Source of the DNA: Halomonas halodenitrificans DSM 735 | GTDB lineage: Bacteria > Pseudomonadota > Gammaproteobacteria > Pseudomonadales > Halomonadaceae | Assembly (NCBI RefSeq): GCF_000620045.1 | Contig: NZ_JHVH01000018.1 | Span: 29,720 to 93,719, forward strand | Direction of reading: 5' to 3' | Length of the DNA stretch: 64,000 bases | Shown: positions 17,233-26,895 of the stretch, piece by piece | Layout: each line of letters starts with the position of its first letter | How positions within the stretch are numbered: the first letter of the stretch is position 1 | Notes under the pieces: model-generated | Database searches by the model: none | Told to the model about the DNA's origin: nothing | What the model saw: only the letters and a program-made list of their open reading frames with translations | Made by a program: the position numbers and the translations under genes

Positions 17233-19248
17233 CTAGTGCCTTTCGATAAAGAGGTGGCGATATCCGCGATAGAGGCGCTGGGGCAGCGGCAGGGCGCGGG
17301 TCGTGCGCCGCTGCTGTTCCAGCAGGCCGACGGCCGTCTCGACGTTGATCAGCCGCCGAGAGCGGGGGTCGAGATAGGTGGGGTACAGGATCAAGCAGCC
17401 CGCCACCAGTTCGTCCAGCGTCAGGCGGCGGGCCCGCCTCGGGCAGTGCCGGCCATGGTCCCGGGTCAGGCCCCAGCCGGCATAGAAGGGCGTTCCCCAG
17501 GCGGTGACCCGCCGGCCGCGCAGCAGCGCCTCGAAGCCCGCCAGCGAGCTCATGGTATGGACGTCGTCGACTCGCTCGAGCAGCGCGGTAATGCTGATAT
17601 CGGTGATCAGGCGATTATACAGACGGCGGGCCTCGGTATCGAGCTGCCCGAGGCGGGCGCCGCTGACCACGTCGGGGTGTGGCTTGTAGAGGATATACGC
17701 CTCGGGATGAGCGGCGCGCACCCGGCGCAACAGCTCGGCGTTGGTGGCGATCTCCGGGGCGGCGCAGCGCACCGAGGCGTCGCTCTCCACCTGGCCCACC
17801 ACCAGCAGGATGCGGTGCTGTTCGGGGAGGTCGAGCCCGGCGGCGGGGGTGCCGACGTTGTACTTGTTCAGGCCCGCGGACACGATCCGCTGGCGCAGGC
17901 GCCGGGCCCTGTCCAGCAGATGAGGAGAGAAGGTCGTGTCATTGAGGAGCCGCTCCAGGTCGCTGGCGCGGCGGGGGTCGTAGTGGATGCCGCTGGCGTC
18001 GATGATCAGCGAGAGCGGGCGCACCAGGTCCACCCCGAGCCCCACCGAGCGAATGAAGCCGTCCTCCATCCGCCAGAGGGGAGCCGCTGGTGGCTGGCGC
18101 TCCAGGGCCTCCAGCGCTTGATGGTGGCTCGACCAGACGAGCCGCCTGATGCCGGCCGTGGGGGGGGCATCGTCGGGGCGGGCGACATGCTGCAGCCGGG
18201 CGCGGGCGCCGAGGAAGTCACCCACGAAGCGGCGCTTCCAGGAGGAGAAGCCGATGCCCACCCAGTCGCCCGCCAGCTGGGCGTGGCGGCGCTTCTGGTC
18301 GGCGATCAGGTCGATGGTGGCCTCCAGGGTGGAGGGCTCGCCGGTATAGGGGTTGGCGTAGCGGCAGTAGCGCAGGTAGGCGGCGGCGAAGACCTCCTCC
18401 AGGCGCCGGGGCCGGCCCCGGCGCGGGCAGGTGAGGCGGTCGTCGGTCAGCCCCCAGCCGGCATAGAAGGGCATGCCGTGGCACACCACCCGGCGGCCCG
18501 CGAGCAGCGCCTCGAAGCCGAGCTGGCTGGTGACGACATGGACGCTGTCCACCGCGTCGAGCAGGGACCAGGGGGCGAGGGCCTCGCCGACCAGCCGGCA
18601 GCGGGGGTGGTGTCGGGCCGCCTCGAGCAGGTGCCCGCGCTTCTTGCCGGCGACCACATCGGGGTGCACCTTGACCAGGATATCGGCCTCGGGGTGTTCG
18701 GCCAGCGCCGCCTGGAGCATGGCCTCGAAGGTGGCCGCCGCGGCCAGGCCGAACTCGATGGAGGCGTCGCCCGCAGTCTGGTCGACCACCAGCACCCGGG
18801 GGCGGTCGCCGGCGGGAAGGGCCCGGGCCGGGGCGTGGTTATACTTGGACAGCCGGTATTCGCGTATCAGCGCCATGCACCGCCGGGCCCGCGCCAGTTC
18901 TTCGGCCGCGAAGGGGGCCGCGTGGATCAGCCGCTCGAGATCCGAGGGGCGGGTCGCGTCGTAGTAGATGCCGCGATGGTCGACCACCAGGCTGTGGGGC
19001 TGATGGCCGTCGACGCCGAGCCCCCAGGAGCGCAGGAAGCCATCCTCCAGGGCCACATAGGGGATGGCGTGGCGGGCCGCGAAGCGTCGCGCCTTCAGGG
19101 CGGTGGGCTTGCGCCCCCAGCCCAGCACGGCATCCGGCCGCCGCCAGGGCCGCAGCGCGCTAAAGCCCCGGTACTCGTGGAGGCAGGCGGGCAGGATACG
19201 CAGGCGACGCATGCCGGGGGTCGCACAGGCGGCAGTAAGAGAAGGCAT
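17233..19248 (-). CDS. kpsC: Capsule polysaccharide Kdo transferase, KpsC family (two GT domains)
   Basis: About 671 residues with two repeated halves. Each half has an E/M-DGF-RS-GLGVD block (VALEDGFLRSWGLGVDG near the N terminus and MEDGFIRSVGLGVDL in the second half), a KVHPDV or KPHPDV block, a V-T/M-S-GFEALL-GR block and FYAGWGLT-D. This duplication is the known architecture of KpsC, which builds the poly-beta-Kdo linker using alternating beta-2,4 and beta-2,7 transferase domains. The ATG at 19248 is chosen as the first plausible start before RRLRILPACL; upstream in-frame codons look non-coding. Start confidence is moderate. It is the promoter-proximal gene of the operon, facing the divergent nitrilase gene. 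Confidence 0.9.
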   Translation of the reverse strand: MPSLTAACATPGMRRLRILPACLHEYRGFSALRPWRRPDAVLGWGRKPTALKARRFAARHAIPYVALEDGFLRSWGLGVDGHQPHSLVVDHRGIYYDATRPSDLERLIHAAPFAAEELARARRCMALIREYRLSKYNHAPARALPAGDRPRVLVVDQTAGDASIEFGLAAAATFEAMLQAALAEHPEADILVKVHPDVVAGKKRGHLLEAARHHPRCRLVGEALAPWSLLDAVDSVHVVTSQLGFEALLAGRRVVCHGMPFYAGWGLTDDRLTCPRRGRPRRLEEVFAAAYLRYCRYANPYTGEPSTLEATIDLIADQKRRHAQLAGDWVGIGFSSWKRRFVGDFLGARARLQHVARPDDAPPTAGIRRLVWSSHHQALEALERQPPAAPLWRMEDGFIRSVGLGVDLVRPLSLIIDASGIHYDPRRASDLERLLNDTTFSPHLLDRARRLRQRIVSAGLNKYNVGTPAAGLDLPEQHRILLVVGQVESDASVRCAAPEIATNAELLRRVRAAHPEAYILYKPHPDVVSGARLGQLDTEARRLYNRLITDISITALLERVDDVHTMSSLAGFEALLRGRRVTAWGTPFYAGWGLTRDHGRHCPRRARRLTLDELVAGCLILYPTYLDPRSRRLINVETAVGLLEQQRRTTRALPLPQRLYRGYRHLFIERH

Positions 19249-19438
19249 TCCGCTAGGGGCTCCATGCAGGGTCGAAGGGTAGAAGTATAGGGGCAAAGGG
19301 GCGTCGACTGACCTGGCGCAGACGGGTCGGGTCTGGCCAGGCCGAGGCCATTGTACGTCATTCCCCGGCCACGGCTGACGGTGCGGTCGTGGTGGGGTAG
19401 TCTGGACGCCAATATTGTCACCGCGGAGGGAGATTCCC

Positions 19439-20254
19439 ATGAGTGAGCTGAGAACGACGCTGGTGCAGTGTGACCTGCGCTGGGAGGATCCGACGGCCAA
19501 TTGCCGGATGCTGGAAGAGACGCTCGGCGATCTCGGCGGTGATCAGACCGACCTGATCGTGTTGCCGGAAATGTTCGCCACCGGCTTCACCATGAATTCC
19601 CGGGAGATGGCCGAGCCCATGGGCGAGAGCGCCACCGTGGCCTGGCTGCGCGAGCAGGCGTGGCAGCGCGGCTGCGTGGTCACCGGGAGCGTGGCGGTGG
19701 TGGACAATGGCGATTATTACAATCGCCTGGTATGGGCCCGCCCGGACGGCTCCTGGGCCACCTACGACAAGCGCCACCTGTTCCGCATGGCCGGCGAACA
19801 CGAGCGTTATGCCATGGGGCATCAGCGGGTGATCGTCGAGCTCAAGGGCTTTCGTATCCTGCTCAGCGTCTGCTATGACCTGCGCTTTCCGGTCTGGCTG
19901 CGCCAGCAGCCCGGCCCCGAGGAGTCCTTCGAATACGACGCCCTGCTGTGTGTGGCCAACTGGCCGGCGCCTCGGCGCCACCCCTGGCGCGTGCTGCTCC
20001 AGGCCCGGGCCATCGAGAACCTGTGTCCGGTGATCGGGGTGAACCGCGTCGGCGAGGATGCCAAGGGGCTGCCCTATGCCGGGGACTCCATGCTCATCGA
20101 CCCCAAGGGGGAGGCATTGATCGACGAGCCCGAGGGCCGCGCCTTCGTCAGGACGGCGAGCCTGTCCCTCGAGGCGCTGGAACGCTTCCGGGACAAGTTC
20201 CCCGCCTGGCGCGATGCCGACCATTTCAGTCTGGCGGACGGGGTGGGTCACTGA
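19439..20254 (+). CDS. Carbon-nitrogen hydrolase, omega-amidase (YafV-like)
   Basis: 271-residue nitrilase-superfamily enzyme with the Glu-Lys-Cys triad: glutamate in VLPEMFATGF, lysine in YDKRHLF and cysteine in SVCYDLRFPVW. YafV-type members hydrolyse alpha-ketoglutaramate or alpha-ketosuccinamate, the omega-amidase step of methionine salvage transamination. The ATG at 19439 has a strong GGAGGGAG upstream. The stop overlaps the next ATG (TGATG), so it is co-translated with the pseudouridine synthase gene. About 190 bases separate it from kpsC, transcribed the other way; both promoters should lie there. Confidence 0.88.
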   Translation: MSELRTTLVQCDLRWEDPTANCRMLEETLGDLGGDQTDLIVLPEMFATGFTMNSREMAEPMGESATVAWLREQAWQRGCVVTGSVAVVDNGDYYNRLVWARPDGSWATYDKRHLFRMAGEHERYAMGHQRVIVELKGFRILLSVCYDLRFPVWLRQQPGPEESFEYDALLCVANWPAPRRHPWRVLLQARAIENLCPVIGVNRVGEDAKGLPYAGDSMLIDPKGEALIDEPEGRAFVRTASLSLEALERFRDKFPAWRDADHFSLADGVGH

Positions 20255-20952
20255 TGCGTCTCGACCGTTTTATCTGTGAGTCCACCGAGCTGACCCGTAG
20301 CCTGGCCAAGAAGGCGATGCATCGTGGCGAGGTCAGCGTCGACGGCGAGGTCATCAAGAATGCCGCCACCCAGGTGAACGAGCATCACCGCGTGACCTTC
20401 CAAGGTGAGCCGCTGATGCTGGTGGGACTGCGTTACGTCATCCTGCACAAGCCGGCCGGCGTGGAGTGCACCACCCGGCGCACCCTTTATCCGCGGGCCA
20501 TCGACCTCATCGACCTGCCGATGCTCGAGCGCCTGCAGACGGTGGGGCGCCTGGATGTCGACACCACCGGCCTGGTGCTGCTCAGCGACGATGGCCAGTG
20601 GTCGCATCGGGTGACCTCGCCCAAGCGCCGCTGTGGCAAGGTCTATCGCGTGACCCTCGCCGAGCCCCTGGAGGGGGATGCCCTCGACGCCGCCGTGCGT
20701 GACTTCGCGGAGGGGGTCCTGCTGGAGGGGGAAGAGAAGCCCACACGGCCCGCCGAGCTTGCGATGCGTGAGCCCCGGGTGGCCGAGCTGGTGCTCTATG
20801 AGGGCAAGTATCACCAGGTGAAGCGGATGTTTGCCGCCATCGGCCATCATGTGGAGGCCCTGCACCGCGAGGCGATCGGCCCGCTGGCGCTGGGTGAGCT
20901 GGCCGAGGGGGAGTGGCGAGAGCTCTCCGCCGAGGAGGTGGCGGCTTTCTAG
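20254..20952 (+). CDS. rsuA: 16S rRNA pseudouridine synthase, RsuA family
   Basis: 232 residues. The N-terminal S4 RNA-binding domain (MRLDRFICESTELTRSLA, then RGEVSVDGEVI) is followed by the RsuA/RluB/E/F catalytic domain, with VGRLDVDTTGLVLLSDDG carrying the catalytic aspartate and YHQVKRMFAAIGHHVEALHR near the end. E. coli RsuA modifies U516 of 16S rRNA; the length and S4 start fit RsuA rather than RluE, which lacks S4. The ATG overlaps the previous stop. Confidence 0.88.
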   Translation: MRLDRFICESTELTRSLAKKAMHRGEVSVDGEVIKNAATQVNEHHRVTFQGEPLMLVGLRYVILHKPAGVECTTRRTLYPRAIDLIDLPMLERLQTVGRLDVDTTGLVLLSDDGQWSHRVTSPKRRCGKVYRVTLAEPLEGDALDAAVRDFAEGVLLEGEEKPTRPAELAMREPRVAELVLYEGKYHQVKRMFAAIGHHVEALHREAIGPLALGELAEGEWRELSAEEVAAF

Positions 20953-20964
20953 CCAGCTTTCTCA

Positions 20965-21135
20965 TCCAGGGTTGGTGAAGTTCCGCCCGAGTGAGGGGCG
21001 CTGGGGGTAAGCCGAAGAGGAGGTCCTATGCCATGGATGGCATCGGTAGCGTACAGGGACGTATTCACAGCGCCTCCTCGTCGGTCCGGCGCTCCGGGGC
21101 TTGCCGCCAGATCAGCCCCGAGAAGCGATGCAGTA
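20965..21135. repeat. Long dispersed palindromic element, copy 1 (shorter form)
   Basis: The reverse complement of this stretch matches 33775-34005 nearly base for base in its two ends: the block around GAGGCGCTGTGAATACGTCC and the block GGCTTAYCCCCAGCGCCCCT. Between them this copy has a compact centre with a GATGCCATCCATGGCAT palindrome, whereas the other copy has about 80 more bases. It lies between the convergent ends of rsuA and the diguanylate cyclase gene. Confidence 0.9.
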
Positions 21136-21145
21136 GACTGGCCTG

Positions 21146-22921
21146 CTAGCCCGGTTCTGTGGTGGACGGCGAATCGGGCGTCACCGTATTCCAGGTGGCG
21201 CTTCGATTGCGGCCCCGGTATTTCGCCTGGTAGAGGGCCTTGTCGGCGAGCCCCAGCAGGGCAATGGGCTCCCGGGCATGGCAGGGATAGGTGGCGACCC
21301 CGCAGGAGAGGGTGATCGGTGGCAGTCGCATCTCGGCGTATCGCATCTCCAGGCGCCGGACCCGCTCGACCAGTGCCTGGGCCCGGGCCTCGGCGCGCTC
21401 GGTCGTGGCGCCGGGCAGCAGGGCCACGAACTCCTCGCCCCCCATGCGGCAGACCACATCGGCATTGCGGAAGTGATCCTGGAGCATGTCGGCCACCGAC
21501 ATCAGCACGCTGTCTCCGGCCTCGTGGCCGTACTGGTCGTTGATCTGCTTGAAGTGGTCGAGGTCGATCATGATCAGCGAGAGGGGCGACCCCTCCCGGT
21601 CGGCGCGAGTGGTCTCGTGCTGCATCAGCTCATCGAAGTAGCGGCGGTTCTTGAGTCCGGTAAGGGGGTCTTCATAGGAGAATTCCTCGAGCTTGCGCAC
21701 GAGACAGTCGAGCTTGGCCGTGCGCTCGTGCACCTGCTCTTCCAGGTGCCGGTTGAGGCGCGTCAGCTCGTGTTGAGTGCGGCGATAATGCCATAGCGAG
21801 ACCCCGACAACGGCGAGGGAAAAGGCCAGCAGGCCCAGGCTGATGGGTATCTTGCGCCAGGCCACCAGGCCATGGGCGATGGCCATATCGGCCAGCAGCA
21901 GGCCCGCCATCACCGCAAAACTACCGATGATCCAGCGCTGCTCGCCTTCCAGCCGGGGGAAGTGCCAGGCCGCCATGGCCAGCATCAGGGGCAGGCTGAG
22001 CGACAGCATCGCGTCGAAGGGCGGGAAGGTATCGGCCAGGGTCACCAGGCCAAGCTGGCTGAGTCCCAGGGCAGCCACCAGATACACCAGGTGCAGGCGC
22101 CATAGCAGTCCGATGCAGCGTCTAGGGCGTCCCGTCAGCCAGCGTGTCAGCAGCAGGCCCATCCCTACCGGCAGGGTAAAGTAGCCGGTGGCTGTCAGCA
22201 GGCACCAGACGAGCGGGCGGTCCAGGAGCAGCTGGCTGAGCGGGGTCTCGGCGAAGATCATGGTGCTCGCCGCCATCGAGAAGAGCGCGATGGCCCCCAG
22301 GCTATGTCGCTGTGCCCCAATCAGGGCGAAGCTACCGGCGAGCAGGGCGAGGAGCAGCGAGAAGGCACTGATGACCACGTCGCGCCAGGAGCGGTGCACG
22401 ATCATTGCCAGCACGTCCAGGCGATCCATGACCGAGGCCTCGCCCCAGAGGCCGATATCGGTGTAATCGGAGAAGATTCGGACATGCAGGCTCTTGCCGG
22501 CGAAGTCGTCGGGGAGCTCGATCATGTGCCAGGGCCAGCCGGCGAAGTCGCCGCGCCCCTGACGATCGAATTCGCCGAACTGGGACAGCGGCTCGCCATC
22601 GAGATAGAACTGGGCGATCAGGTCGATGCTGTTGATATACAGGACCGGGTCGGGCCAGTCTCCCTCGGGTAGCGACGTGCGTAGCCAGAGGTTCTGCCTG
22701 CCTTGCCGACCGGGCGGGTTGGAGGGGACGTCGATGGCCTGCCAGTCGACGCCCTTGTCCTCGCTTAGCCAGATCGGTGCGCCAGTGGTGTCCCGGGGGG
22801 AATCGCCCCAGCGCCATTCCCACCCGGCGAGGGGCTCTGGCGGCACCGAGTACCCGAGGGCGGCCTGCTGTGTCCCCAGCAGGCACAGCAGGCTCAGCAG
22901 AAAGGCAAGACAGGGGCGCAT
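21146..22921 (-). CDS. 7TM-DISM diguanylate cyclase (GGDEF)
   Basis: 591 residues. A signal peptide (MRPCLAFLLSLLCLLG) precedes a periplasmic jelly-roll sensor domain (about 25-175), then seven hydrophobic segments (about 180-385, 7TMR-DISM type), a short coiled-coil stretch around LNRHLEEQVHERTAKL, and a GGDEF domain from about 415 (DPLTGLKNRRYFDEL). The active-site motif is GGEEF, which is catalytically competent, and RNAD five residues before it is a canonical inhibitory I-site. It should make cyclic di-GMP in response to an unknown extracellular ligand, perhaps a carbohydrate. No EAL domain is present. Confidence 0.93.
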   Translation of the reverse strand: MRPCLAFLLSLLCLLGTQQAALGYSVPPEPLAGWEWRWGDSPRDTTGAPIWLSEDKGVDWQAIDVPSNPPGRQGRQNLWLRTSLPEGDWPDPVLYINSIDLIAQFYLDGEPLSQFGEFDRQGRGDFAGWPWHMIELPDDFAGKSLHVRIFSDYTDIGLWGEASVMDRLDVLAMIVHRSWRDVVISAFSLLLALLAGSFALIGAQRHSLGAIALFSMAASTMIFAETPLSQLLLDRPLVWCLLTATGYFTLPVGMGLLLTRWLTGRPRRCIGLLWRLHLVYLVAALGLSQLGLVTLADTFPPFDAMLSLSLPLMLAMAAWHFPRLEGEQRWIIGSFAVMAGLLLADMAIAHGLVAWRKIPISLGLLAFSLAVVGVSLWHYRRTQHELTRLNRHLEEQVHERTAKLDCLVRKLEEFSYEDPLTGLKNRRYFDELMQHETTRADREGSPLSLIMIDLDHFKQINDQYGHEAGDSVLMSVADMLQDHFRNADVVCRMGGEEFVALLPGATTERAEARAQALVERVRRLEMRYAEMRLPPITLSCGVATYPCHAREPIALLGLADKALYQAKYRGRNRSATWNTVTPDSPSTTEPG

Positions 22922-23042
22922 AGGATACCCGCCGATGATCGAGACTGCGCCGAGTATAGATCAGTGCGCCGAGACGGACCCTGTTCCAATCAAGGGGAGA
23001 GGCGGCTTTTGAAGCCCCCTGGGGCTGTGGAGTGGGCTGTGG

Positions 23043-23155
23043 GGTCAGGGCTGGTGGGGTCAGACCCCCAACCCCCGGGGTCTGACCCCAATCCCGGGGG
23101 TCTGACCCCAACTCTCCGGGGTCTGACGCCAATCCCGGGGGTCTGACCCCATGGG
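23043..23155. repeat. GGGGTCAGACCCC repeat cluster E
   Basis: Five copies of GGGGTCWGACCCC or close variants (one reads GGGGTCTGACGCC), with AATCCCGG, AACTCTCC or CAACCCCC spacers, lie between the yejF stop and the diguanylate cyclase start. The spacer sequence is similar to clusters F and G. Confidence 0.93.
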
Positions 23156-23167
23156 GAGTGGGGAGGG

Positions 23168-24739
23168 CTAGAGCCCGGCGGCGTTAACCAGGGCCCGGGT
23201 ATAGTCGCTGCGGGGCCGGGCCAGCACCTCCAGGCAGTCGCCTTCCTCCACGACTTCGCCGTCCTTGAGGACCATGAGGCGGTGGGCCATGGCGCGGACC
23301 ACCGCGAGGTCGTGGCTGATAAACAGGTAGCTGATGCCGCGCCTGTCCTGGAGGCCGCGTAACAGGCTCACCAGTTGCTTCTGCACGGTTCGGTCCAGTG
23401 CCGAGGTGGGTTCGTCGAGCACCAGCAGGGCCGGTTCCAGGATGATGGCCCTGGCCACGGCGATGCGCTGGCGTTGACCGCCGGAGAATTCGTGGGGATA
23501 GCGATCGGCGCAGTCATCGGGGAGGCCCACCTCGTGCAGGGTGGCGGCGACCCGGCGGCGCACCTCGCGCTCCTCGAGGTCGGGGTGGTGGAAGCGTAGC
23601 CCCTCGCTGACGATATCGGCCACCGACAGCCGCGGGGAGAGCGAGCCGTAGGGGTCCTGGAAGACGATCTGGGCGCGCTGGCGCATGCGCCGCAGGGCAC
23701 CGCCGGAGAGGGTATCCAGCCGGGTGTCATCGAAATGGATCTCGCCGTGACTGGCCACCAGGCGCAGCAGCGCCTGGGCCAACGTCGTCTTGCCGGAGCC
23801 GGACTCACCGACGATGCCCAGGGTCTCGCCCTGGCCGAGGCGCAGGGAGAGGGGTCTGACCGCCTCGAAGGCGGGGGGGCGCTTCATCAGTAGCTTCTTG
23901 GGGCGCTGGAAGCTCACCCCGAGCCCCTCGGCATGCAGCAGCGTGGCCCCGGTGCCGGTCGATGCGGGGCGGCCCTCGGGTTCGGCGTCCAGCAGGGTGC
24001 GGGTGTAAGGGCTGCGGGGCGAGGCGAAGACCCGCTCCACCGGCCCCGTCTCCTGTTCGCGGCCCTGGTAGAGCACGCAGACCCGGTCGGCGTGGCGGCG
24101 CACCAGGTTCAGGTCGTGGGTGATAAACAGCATGCCCATGCCGTGGCGGTCGCGCAGGTCGGCGAGCAGGGCGAGGATCTCTTGCTGTACGGTGACGTCC
24201 AGCGCCGTGGTGGGCTCGTCGGCGATCAACAATGCCGGGGAATTGGCGATGGCCATGGCGATCATCACCCGCTGGCGCTGGCCGCCGGACAGCTGATGTG
24301 GCCAGGCGTCGGCAAGCTCCAGGGTCCGGGGCAGCCGTACCTGTTCCAGCAGTTCGACCACCCTGGCCCTGGCCGCCCGGCCGGAGAGGCCCTGATGCAA
24401 TCTCAGGGTCTCGCCGATCTGCTTGCCGACGGTATGCAGGGGGTTGAGCGAGGTCATCGGCTCCTGAAAGATGAACCCCACTCGCCCACCACGCAGGCCC
24501 TGCCAGTCGCGCCGGCGCAGGCGGGTGAGGTCGGTATCGCCCAGCCGGCGCTCGCCGGTGACGGCGGCGTTGCCCGGCAGCAGCCCCATGGTGCCCAGTG
24601 CCGAGACCGACTTGCCGGAACCGGATTCGCCCACCAGGGCCAGGGTCTCGCCGCGTCCGACGCTCAGGCTGAGGCGGTCGACCACGGTCACGCCGTCGAA
24701 GGCGATGGAGAGGTCCTCGAGACGCAGCAGGTCAGGCAT
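23168..24739 (-). CDS. yejF: Peptide/microcin C-type ABC importer ATP-binding protein
   Basis: 523 residues with two complete ABC domains in tandem, as in E. coli YejF. First half: Walker [14 protein letters not shown], signature [14 protein letters not shown], Walker [13 protein letters not shown]. Second half: [41 protein letters not shown]. Each half has the oligopeptide-transporter extension with the partial nucleotide-lid region. The ATG at 24739 is preferred because AGGAG lies 8 bases upstream, and it overlaps yejE by 8 bases. It energises uptake through YejBE. Confidence 0.94.
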   Translation of the reverse strand: MPDLLRLEDLSIAFDGVTVVDRLSLSVGRGETLALVGESGSGKSVSALGTMGLLPGNAAVTGERRLGDTDLTRLRRRDWQGLRGGRVGFIFQEPMTSLNPLHTVGKQIGETLRLHQGLSGRAARARVVELLEQVRLPRTLELADAWPHQLSGGQRQRVMIAMAIANSPALLIADEPTTALDVTVQQEILALLADLRDRHGMGMLFITHDLNLVRRHADRVCVLYQGREQETGPVERVFASPRSPYTRTLLDAEPEGRPASTGTGATLLHAEGLGVSFQRPKKLLMKRPPAFEAVRPLSLRLGQGETLGIVGESGSGKTTLAQALLRLVASHGEIHFDDTRLDTLSGGALRRMRQRAQIVFQDPYGSLSPRLSVADIVSEGLRFHHPDLEEREVRRRVAATLHEVGLPDDCADRYPHEFSGGQRQRIAVARAIILEPALLVLDEPTSALDRTVQKQLVSLLRGLQDRRGISYLFISHDLAVVRAMAHRLMVLKDGEVVEEGDCLEVLARPRSDYTRALVNAAGL

Positions 24740-25817
24740 CGGCGGGACTCCTCTCGGGGGCCGGGGCATGCTGGATATGGCGGGGGTCGAAGGCATCGCG
24801 CAGGCCTTCGCCGATGAAGACGAGCAGCGAGAGCATCAGCGACAGGCTGACGAAGGCGGTGATGCCAAGCCAGGGGGCGTGCAGGTTGTTCTTGCCCTGG
24901 GCGACCAGCTCCCCCAGCGACGGCGAGCCCGGCGGCAGGCCGAAGCCCAGGAAGTCGAGCGCGGTCAGGGTAGTAATGGCGCCGGTGAACAGGAAGGGGA
25001 TGAAGGTCAGGGTGGCCACCATGGCGTTGGGCAGTACGTGGCGCCACATGATCAGGCGCGGTGTCAGCCCCATGGCGCGTGCCGCCCGCACATACTCCAG
25101 GTTGCGGGCGCGCAGGAACTCGGCGCGTACCACGTCAACCAGCCCCAGCCAGGAGAACAGCAGCATGATGCCCAGCAGCCACCAGAAGCCGGGCTGCACG
25201 AAGCTGGCCAGGATGATCAGCAGGAAGAGCACCGGCAGGCCCTGCCAGATTTCCGTGAAGCGCTGACCGATCAGGTCGGTCTTGCCGCCGAAGTAGCCCT
25301 GGATGCCCCCCACCAGCACGCCCAGGGCGAGGGAGCCGGCGGTGAGCACCAGGGCGAAGGCCACGGAGAGTCGAAAGCCATAGATCACCCGGGCCAGCAC
25401 GTCGCGCCCCTGGTCGTCGGTGCCCAGCCAGTGGCGCCCATCGGGAGGCGCCGGGGAAGGACGCATCATCTGCATGTCCAGGGTCTGATACGAGAAGGGT
25501 ACCGGTGGCCAGAGTGCCCAGCCGTGCGTCTCGATCTGGGCGCGCATGAAGGGGTCGTGGTAATCCGCGGTGGTGGGCAGGAAGCCATCGAACTCGGTCT
25601 CGGGATAGTCCACCAGCAGCGGCACATACCATTCGCCCTGATACTGCATCACCAGGGGCTTGTCGTTGGCGATCAGCTCGGCGGCCAGGCTCACCACGAA
25701 CAGCACGCCGAAGAGCCATAGTGACACCCAGGCGCGGCGGTTGGCACGAAACACCCCGAAGCGGCGGCGGGTGATGGGCGAGAAACGCCCCGCCAGGCGA
25801 GTGTAGACAGAAGCCAT
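24732..25817 (-). CDS. yejE: Peptide/microcin C-type ABC importer permease
   Basis: 361-residue inner-membrane permease of the OppC type. An N-terminal membrane segment (WLFGVLFVVSLAAELIAN) is followed by a large periplasmic loop that includes LGTDDQGRDVLARVIYGFRLSV, the start of the transmembrane BPD domain. The EAA loop reads EFLRARNLEYVRAARAMGLTPRLI. The start MASVYTRLAG at 25817 lies 4 bases after the yejB stop. It pairs with YejB to form the channel. Confidence 0.94.
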   Translation of the reverse strand: MASVYTRLAGRFSPITRRRFGVFRANRRAWVSLWLFGVLFVVSLAAELIANDKPLVMQYQGEWYVPLLVDYPETEFDGFLPTTADYHDPFMRAQIETHGWALWPPVPFSYQTLDMQMMRPSPAPPDGRHWLGTDDQGRDVLARVIYGFRLSVAFALVLTAGSLALGVLVGGIQGYFGGKTDLIGQRFTEIWQGLPVLFLLIILASFVQPGFWWLLGIMLLFSWLGLVDVVRAEFLRARNLEYVRAARAMGLTPRLIMWRHVLPNAMVATLTFIPFLFTGAITTLTALDFLGFGLPPGSPSLGELVAQGKNNLHAPWLGITAFVSLSLMLSLLVFIGEGLRDAFDPRHIQHAPAPERSPADA

Positions 25818-25821
25818 CGGC

Positions 25822-26895
25822 TCAGGACTCCCGTGTCTCGAAGTCGATGCGGGGATCGACCCATACATAGGTGAGGTCGGAGACCAGCTTGAGCAGCAGG
25901 CCGATCAGCGTATACAGGTAGAGGGTGCCGAAGATCACCGGATAATCCCGTTGCATCACCGCCTCGAAGCCGAGCAGCCCCAGCCCCTCCAGGGAGAAGA
26001 TCACCTCGATCAGCAGCGACCCGGTGAAAAATATCGTGATCAGGGCGCCGGGCAGCCCGGCGATGATGATCAGCATGGCGTTACGGAAGACGTGGCCGTA
26101 GAGCACGCGTTGGTCGCTGGCGCCCTTGGCCCGGGCGGTCAGCACGTACTGCTTGTGGATCTCGTCCAGGAAGCTGTTCTTGGTGAGCATGGTGAGGGTG
26201 GCGAAGCTGCCGATGGTCATGGCGATGACCGGCAGGGTGATATGCCAGAGATAGTCCTTGGCCTTGCCCCAGGACGAGAGCTCGTCGAAATTCGGGGAGG
26301 TGAGCCCGCGCAGGGGGAAGAGGTCCCAGTAGCTGCCGCCGGCAAACAGCACGATCAGCAGGATGGCGAACAGGAAACCGGGAATGGCGTAGCCGACGAT
26401 CACCAGTCCCGAGGTCCAGACATCGAAGCGCGAGCCGTGATGCAACGCCTTGCGTATCCCCAGCGGGATGGAGATGAGATAGACCAGCAGGGTGGTCCAT
26501 AGCCCGAGCGATACCGACACCGGCAGGCGTTCGATCATCAGCTCGATGACCGGTCGGTCGCGAAAGAAGCTCGTGCCGAAGTCGAAGGTGGCGTAGTCGG
26601 CCAGCATGCCGATAAAGCGTTCGTGGGGTGGCTGGTCGAAGCCGAACTGGGCCTCGAGCTGTTCGATGAAGCGCGGGTCGATGCCCCGGGCGCCGCGGGA
26701 CTCGTCCTGGACCACCACTTCGCCGCCGCCGGTATCGAGGCGGGTGCTGGACATGCTGTCGACCCCCTCGAAGCGGGCCAGCATCTGGTCGATGGGCCCG
26801 CCGGGGGCGGCCTGCACGATGACGAAGTTGAGCAGCATGATGCCCAGCAGGGTGGGGATCATCAGCAGCAGGCGACGCAGCACATAGCGGCTCAT
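25822..26895 (-). CDS. yejB: Peptide/microcin C-type ABC importer permease
   Basis: 357-residue OppB-type permease; E. coli YejB is 364. The N terminus [24 protein letters not shown] is the usual first membrane segment, [11 protein letters not shown] begins the TM domain, and the EAA loop is [27 protein letters not shown]. It starts within the yejA stop (ATGA), so coupling with yejA is expected. Confidence 0.94.
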   Translation of the reverse strand: MSRYVLRRLLLMIPTLLGIMLLNFVIVQAAPGGPIDQMLARFEGVDSMSSTRLDTGGGEVVVQDESRGARGIDPRFIEQLEAQFGFDQPPHERFIGMLADYATFDFGTSFFRDRPVIELMIERLPVSVSLGLWTTLLVYLISIPLGIRKALHHGSRFDVWTSGLVIVGYAIPGFLFAILLIVLFAGGSYWDLFPLRGLTSPNFDELSSWGKAKDYLWHITLPVIAMTIGSFATLTMLTKNSFLDEIHKQYVLTARAKGASDQRVLYGHVFRNAMLIIIAGLPGALITIFFTGSLLIEVIFSLEGLGLLGFEAVMQRDYPVIFGTLYLYTLIGLLLKLVSDLTYVWVDPRIDFETRES

